A stretch of DNA of 64,000 nucleotides from Flavobacteriales bacterium. Lineage in GTDB: Bacteria > Bacteroidota > Bacteroidia > Flavobacteriales_F > PHOS-HE28. Shown here in pieces: positions 61,158 to 64,000 of the stretch (within the stretch, counting starts at the first letter, position 1; each line of letters opens with the position of its first letter). The position numbers were made by a program, and so were the translations under genes. The notes beneath the pieces were generated by a model, which saw nothing but the letters and a program-made list of their open reading frames with translations, ran no database searches and was not told where the DNA came from. The stretch covers positions 57,059 to 121,058 of the forward strand of contig JADJDP010000015.1 of the NCBI GenBank assembly GCA_016702645.1, read 5' to 3'.

Positions 61158-62135
61158 ATGCGTCGTTCCCTCTTGCTCCTCGCCGGAGCTGCGTTCGTTC
61201 TCCTCGTGTTCAGTTGTTCGCGCGGCGGGGATCGCGCGGAAACCAGCTCCATGTCGAGCCCCAGCCCGGCAATGGATATCACGTCCGCCAATGGTGAAGC
61301 TGCGGCCGCTGTGGAGGAGGAAAAGGCCGGGAACGTGGAAGGGGAGACCCTGAGTTCCAGCGCGGCGCGCACCACGGGCGATACCAGCCGCCGCTTCATC
61401 CGCACCGCCGATCTGCGGTTCCGCGTGAAGGATGTGGTGAAGGCCACCTATTCCATCGAAGACCTCATCGCCGGTTTCGGTGGCCATGTGGAACACACGG
61501 AACTCACCTCGCGGGTGGACAACCGCTACACCACGCCGATCAGTGCCGACAGCTTGTTGGAGACCACCAAGTTCACCGTGATGAACCGCGCCACCTTGCG
61601 TGTGCCTGCATCGAAGCTCGATACCGCGTTGAAATCGCTCGCGCGTTTCGTGGACTTCCTCGATCACCGCACGGTGGACGCCCAGGACGTGCGCTTGCTG
61701 CTCATGGCCAACCGCATGACCCAGCAGCGCGTGGCGAAGCACGAGAAGCGCCTTACCGAAGCCATCGACGAGCAGGGCAGGAAATTGCGGGAAACCGTGA
61801 CCGCCGAAGACCGCTTGCTCGATCGGCAGGAGCAAGCCGATGAGGCCAGGCTCAGCAACCTCGGGTTGGAAGACCGCATCGCGTACAGCACCATCGTCAT
61901 CGACATCTACCAGCGGCAGAGCACGCGCCACGAGCTGCTGGCGGATGAACGCAACATCGACCGCTACGAACCGGGCTTCTTCAGCGAACTGGGCGATGCG
62001 CTCCACGATGGGTGGAAGCTGCTCGTGAACGTCGCCCTCTTCCTTGCGCGTTCCTGGAGCGTGATCCTCATCATGGCCGTGATCTTCCTCGCTTTGCGCA
62101 GGTTGTTCCGCAACAAGCCTCTGTCGGCGAAGTAG
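61158..62135 (+). CDS. DUF4349 lipoprotein
   Basis: A 325-residue protein. The lipoprotein signal MRRSLLLLAGAAFVLLVFSC has its Cys at residue 20. After a Ser/Glu-rich linker comes the DUF4349 domain: RRFIRTADLRFRVKDVVKATYSIEDLIAGFGGHVEHTEL, TLRVPASKLDTALKSLARF, then a coiled coil (RMTQQRVAKHEKRLTEAI ... RLLDRQEQADEARLSNLGLEDRI). IAYSTIVIDIYQ follows, and one C-terminal helix (WSVILIMAVIFLALRRLF). Possibly a mechanosensing or scaffold role; none proven. The end overlaps the convergent M23 frame. Confidence 0.9.
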   Translation: MRRSLLLLAGAAFVLLVFSCSRGGDRAETSSMSSPSPAMDITSANGEAAAAVEEEKAGNVEGETLSSSAARTTGDTSRRFIRTADLRFRVKDVVKATYSIEDLIAGFGGHVEHTELTSRVDNRYTTPISADSLLETTKFTVMNRATLRVPASKLDTALKSLARFVDFLDHRTVDAQDVRLLLMANRMTQQRVAKHEKRLTEAIDEQGRKLRETVTAEDRLLDRQEQADEARLSNLGLEDRIAYSTIVIDIYQRQSTRHELLADERNIDRYEPGFFSELGDALHDGWKLLVNVALFLARSWSVILIMAVIFLALRRLFRNKPLSAK

Positions 62136-62626
62136 CCGGTGGGGTCGAGGTAGAACATCTTCTTCCATCCCTGCGGCGATCCATCGATCCGCCAGGGATA
62201 GGGTAGGAGCGTTGCGATGCTGTAATGGAGGTGTGGCGGTTTGCCTTTGGCGTTGCCCGTGGCACCCACCGTACCGATCGGATCCCCGTTCGCTAGCCAT
62301 GCGAAGCGGGCAGTGCCGATGGTGTCCAAGTGTGCGTAATAGTGCAGCCGCCACTTGGGGCCAAGCACTAGCACCACATTGCCCCCGCGTGACAGCTCTC
62401 CGCAGTAGAGCACCCATCCTCCGGTGGCCGCATGCACCGCCGTGCCGCGCTGCGCGAAGATGTCCACACCCTTATGCGTGCCCGAAGGCCCCCACGGATG
62501 GTACCAGAACGAGCGGGGGTGGTAGCTGCCGCGATCCGCGTTGGCTACGGGCATCTTCAGGTCCTGCGGAATGAGGAGACCGATGACCACGATCGCCAAG
62601 GCGAGGCGAAGGAGGAGCGTGCGCAT
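61964..62626 (-). CDS. M23-family metallopeptidase; C-terminus probably over-extended
   Basis: A 220-codon frame. A signal anchor (MRTLLLRLALAIVVIGLLI) is followed by the LytM/M23 domain: GTHKGVDIFAQRGTAVHAATGG (HxxxD metal site), GGNVVLVLGPKWRLHYYAHLDTI, GTVGATGNAKGKPPHLHYSI (HxH). It ends structurally around DPTGYFADRGLL. The last 57 codons run antisense to DUF4349, so the true stop is likely near 62110 and hidden by a frame error. Periplasmic peptidoglycan endopeptidase; convergent with DUF4349. Confidence 0.85.
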   Translation of the reverse strand: MRTLLLRLALAIVVIGLLIPQDLKMPVANADRGSYHPRSFWYHPWGPSGTHKGVDIFAQRGTAVHAATGGWVLYCGELSRGGNVVLVLGPKWRLHYYAHLDTIGTARFAWLANGDPIGTVGATGNAKGKPPHLHYSIATLLPYPWRIDGSPQGWKKMFYLDPTGYFADRGLLRNNLRKARKITAMMRITLQERARKRATFTSSFHPSWSASPSSLKKPGS

Positions 62627-62773
62627 GCTGGAAGAACGCGAAAAGATGATGGCAGGTGTGCGTTTCCTTGACCTATGGGGGTGGTAGCGCAGCTACGAGC
62701 ATGTGGTCCGCGTACCGTGGAAAAGGCCCCCCGAGGCGGAAGCCCCTGGGTCGGTTCAGGATCTCCTCGACTC

Positions 62774-63181
62774 GATCGAAGTACGGTGAGTTTCGATCGA
62801 AGAACGGGGAATCTCGATCGAAGAACGAGGAATCTTGATCGAAGTGAGCCTCGACTCGATCGAAGAACGGGGAATCTTGATCGAAGTACGAGGAATCTCG
62901 ATCGAAGAGGAGTTTCGATCGAAGAACGAGGAATCTTGATCGAAGAACGGAACGAGGAATCTGATCGAAGTCGAGGAGTCTCGATCGAAGAACGAGGAAT
63001 CTCGATCAGTGAGCCTCGACTCGGGCCTCGAAGTACGGGGAATCTCGATCGAAGAACGAGGAGTTTCGATCGAACTGACCTCGAGTCTCGATCGAAGAAC
63101 GAGGAATCTTGATCGAAGACGCCTCACTTCGACCGAAGAACGAGGATCTTTGACCAAAGTGAGCCTCGACTTGACCAAGGA
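62774..63181. repeat. Degenerate 21-bp tandem array, unit GATCGAAGAACGAGGAATCT plus C/T
   Basis: About 15 copies of a 21-bp unit starting GATCGA occupy roughly 400 bp. Most copies are full length, with A/G changes at two places (AACGAGG versus AACGGGG, AAT versus AGT). Some are shortened or merged with a second motif, GTGAGCCTCGACT, which recurs at least three times. Unit joins create TCGATCGA palindromes. The last copies drift to GACCGAAG and GACCAAAG. No repeat-spacer pattern of a CRISPR is present. Confidence 0.85.
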
Positions 63182-63230
63182 AGGGGGCGGTTGGAAACTC
63201 CCGGGGTTTGTTGAGTGCTTTCCTCTTTGC

Positions 63231-63280
63231 AAACCTGCGCAGCGGTCTGCCGTCCTCGGCGACCCTGCGCCCTCGAAGCC
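63231..63280 (-). repeat. Left REP element of the RAYT unit (inverted)
   Basis: Arms GCGCAGCGGTC (63237-63247) and GACCCTGCGC (63261-63270) make a 10-bp stem with one bulged base. They are flanked by CCTCGAAGCC on the inner side and AAACCT on the outer side. The reverse complement matches the right copy at 63908-63980. Confidence 0.75.
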
Positions 63281-63303
63281 GGATCACCGTTTACCTTCAC
63301 GCT

Positions 63304-63891
63304 ATGTCCACGCGGCGCAAACGATCGAAGGACGGCGCGGTGTATTTCGGCACCTTCACTTGCCACCGCTGGCTGCCCTTGATCGAGGCGGCGGAAGGTC
63401 ATGACCTCGTGTACCGTTGGATGCATGCTGCGCACGGGCAGGGTTATCGCTTCCTAGGGTATGCCATCATGCCTAACCATGTACACTTCATCATCCGCGT
63501 ACCCGATGGTGGCGCACTGAACACCATGCTGGCCAATGGCAAGCGACTGATGGCCTACGGCATTGTGCGGCGCCTACAGGAGCAAGGACGCACGGACCTG
63601 TTGGATCAATTGCGCCAAGACGTTCGCGCAGCGGATGCAGCACGCGGGCAAAGGCACCGCGTGTTCGCGACCAGCACCGACCTGATCGAACTCTTCAGCG
63701 CCAGGATGATCGAACAGAAATTGCAATATGTGCATGCCAACCCCGTGAGCAAGAAGTGGCGCCTGGCCGATGACGCTGTGGAATACCCGCATTCCAGCTT
63801 CGCGTTCTATGTGCGTGGCGAAAGACGCGATGCACCGCTCACGGCTTACCAGGAGTTCGGGTATCTTGGGGGAAATGGAGGGCCATGGTGA
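63304..63891 (+). CDS. REP-associated tyrosine transposase (RAYT, Y1/HUH family)
   Basis: A 195-residue single-strand transposase. The HUH motif is AIMPNHVHFIIRVP, preceded by YFGTFTCHRWLPLIE and GYRFLGYAIM. The catalytic Tyr helix is MIEQKLQYVHANPVSKKWRLADDAVEYPHSSFAFY, where LQYxHxNP and YPxSSxxxY are diagnostic. The length and single domain fit RAYTs rather than IS200. The ATG at 63304 follows a TACCTTCA promoter-like element at 63292. Bulged REP palindromes in inverted orientation flank the gene, as expected for the self-REPs it recognises. Confidence 0.93.
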   Translation: MSTRRKRSKDGAVYFGTFTCHRWLPLIEAAEGHDLVYRWMHAAHGQGYRFLGYAIMPNHVHFIIRVPDGGALNTMLANGKRLMAYGIVRRLQEQGRTDLLDQLRQDVRAADAARGQRHRVFATSTDLIELFSARMIEQKLQYVHANPVSKKWRLADDAVEYPHSSFAFYVRGERRDAPLTAYQEFGYLGGNGGPW

Positions 63892-63907
63892 ACAACAAGG
63901 AGTGCGC

Positions 63908-63980
63908 GGCTTCGAGGCCGCAGGGTCCTCGCCATCGCTTCGCAGAGCCTCGCGAGTGCGAGAGACCACTGCGGAGGTTT
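63908..63980 (+). repeat. Right REP element of the RAYT unit
   Basis: GGCTTCGAGG leads into arms CCGCAGGGTC (63918-63927) and GACCACTGCGG (63964-63974), again 10 bp with one bulged base, and ends AGGTTT. A further partial inverted copy (ACGAGGACACCCTGCGG) runs to the window edge. Confidence 0.75.
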
Positions 63981-64000
63981 ACGAGGACACCCTGCGGAGG

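Larger units (their letters stand above)
62627..63303. other. Gene-free region holding the 21-bp array and left REP
   Basis: This is 677 bp without a protein gene. The long frames crossing it are made only of the short repeat (DRRTRNL- or SSIEIPR-type peptides). It contains the tandem array (62774-63181) and the left REP copy (63231-63280); 62640-62760 shows nothing notable apart from a short GC-rich hairpin-like stretch around 62725. Confidence 0.7.

Noticed and set aside
61134..62417. 427-codon minus-strand frame
   Set aside because: Shadow of DUF4349 and of the M23 gene in another frame; His/Gln-rich composition typical of antisense.
62774..63181. CRISPR or protein-coding repeat
   Set aside because: Units abut without spacers, and the frames encode only short peptide repeats with frame drift.
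63304..63891. Complete IS200/IS605 insertion sequence
   Set aside because: No TnpB, and the flanks are bulged REP palindromes typical of RAYT rather than IS200 ends.
1..64000. tRNA or rRNA genes
   Set aside because: No cloverleaf with conserved T-loop GGTTCGAATCC-like sequence or rRNA signature was recognised by eye; a tRNA scan was not possible.

Overview
The window looks like a chromosomal segment of an uncultured, GC-rich member of the Bacteroidota, most likely order Flavobacteriales. The evidence is the number of secreted proteins ending in type IX secretion (T9SS) sorting domains, a Rho factor with a long disordered insert, DUF4293 next to rho, MnmD, SiaC, a LytTR/histidine-kinase pair, a carboxypeptidase-regulatory/TonB receptor, an OmpA/PD40 lipoprotein-like protein, the mutL-rhomboid-rhomboid-EEP cluster, and start-proximal TAnnTTTG-like promoters with very short leaders. 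No rRNA, tRNA, CRISPR array, phage or plasmid genes were seen. The order-level placement is inference.

Layout. 1-5.7 kb: end of a membrane glycosyltransferase, the mpl cell-wall recycling ligase, a split DUF4199 protein, a four-helix-bundle gene inside its own inverted repeats, rho and DUF4293. 5.7-10.5 kb: enoyl-CoA hydratase, a LytTR two-component system, an AcpH-like phosphodiesterase and a badly frameshifted lytic transglycosylase. 10.5-20.3 kb: secreted proteins (subtilase, PAD-like deiminase, Cys-rich adhesin-like repeat protein, two further envelope proteins) and a nitroreductase, separated by an array of palindromic repeats that encloses a GIY-YIG nuclease gene. 20.3-29.8 kb: small housekeeping and hypothetical genes (CPBP protease, SDR, SiaC, universal stress protein, DUF1883, Hsp20, HTTM pair). 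29.9-35.3 kb: two large secreted proteins (triple DUF4397; LTD-CotH). 35.4-49.8 kb: DinB, S9 peptidase, GT39, GNAT, M42 peptidase, OmpA/PD40 protein, a secreted beta-propeller protein, mnmD, NUDIX, murQ. 49.9-54.6 kb: secreted esterase-like protein and a TonB-dependent receptor. 54.7-62.6 kb: MBL/beta-CASP RNase-like protein, mutL, two rhomboids, EEP nuclease, DUF4349, M23 peptidase. 62.7-64 kb: a 21-bp degenerate tandem array followed by a REP-associated tyrosine transposase between inverted REP elements.

How the genes work together. Much of the window serves the cell envelope: peptidoglycan recycling and cleavage (mpl, murQ, lytic transglycosylase, M23), outer membrane uptake (TonB receptor) and T9SS cargo (at least seven proteins). 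The rest is mostly scattered housekeeping without long operons; strands switch every one to four genes.

The most interesting non-coding signal is a dispersed paired palindrome (units A and B below). Each unit is a hairpin with an 8-bp stem, and the 11-nt loop of one is the exact reverse complement of the loop of the other. Copies lie between genes, inside the mpl and adhesin genes in frame, at the stop codon of the lytic transglycosylase, and in two dense arrays flanking the GIY-YIG nuclease. Three further repeat systems are separate from it: the inverted-repeat four-helix-bundle cassette, the RAYT/REP unit and the 21-bp array. At least ten genes carry one or more single-base frame breaks, including rho. 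That points to uncorrected long-read sequence more than to gene decay, so the frameshifted genes are annotated over their full reconstructed span.
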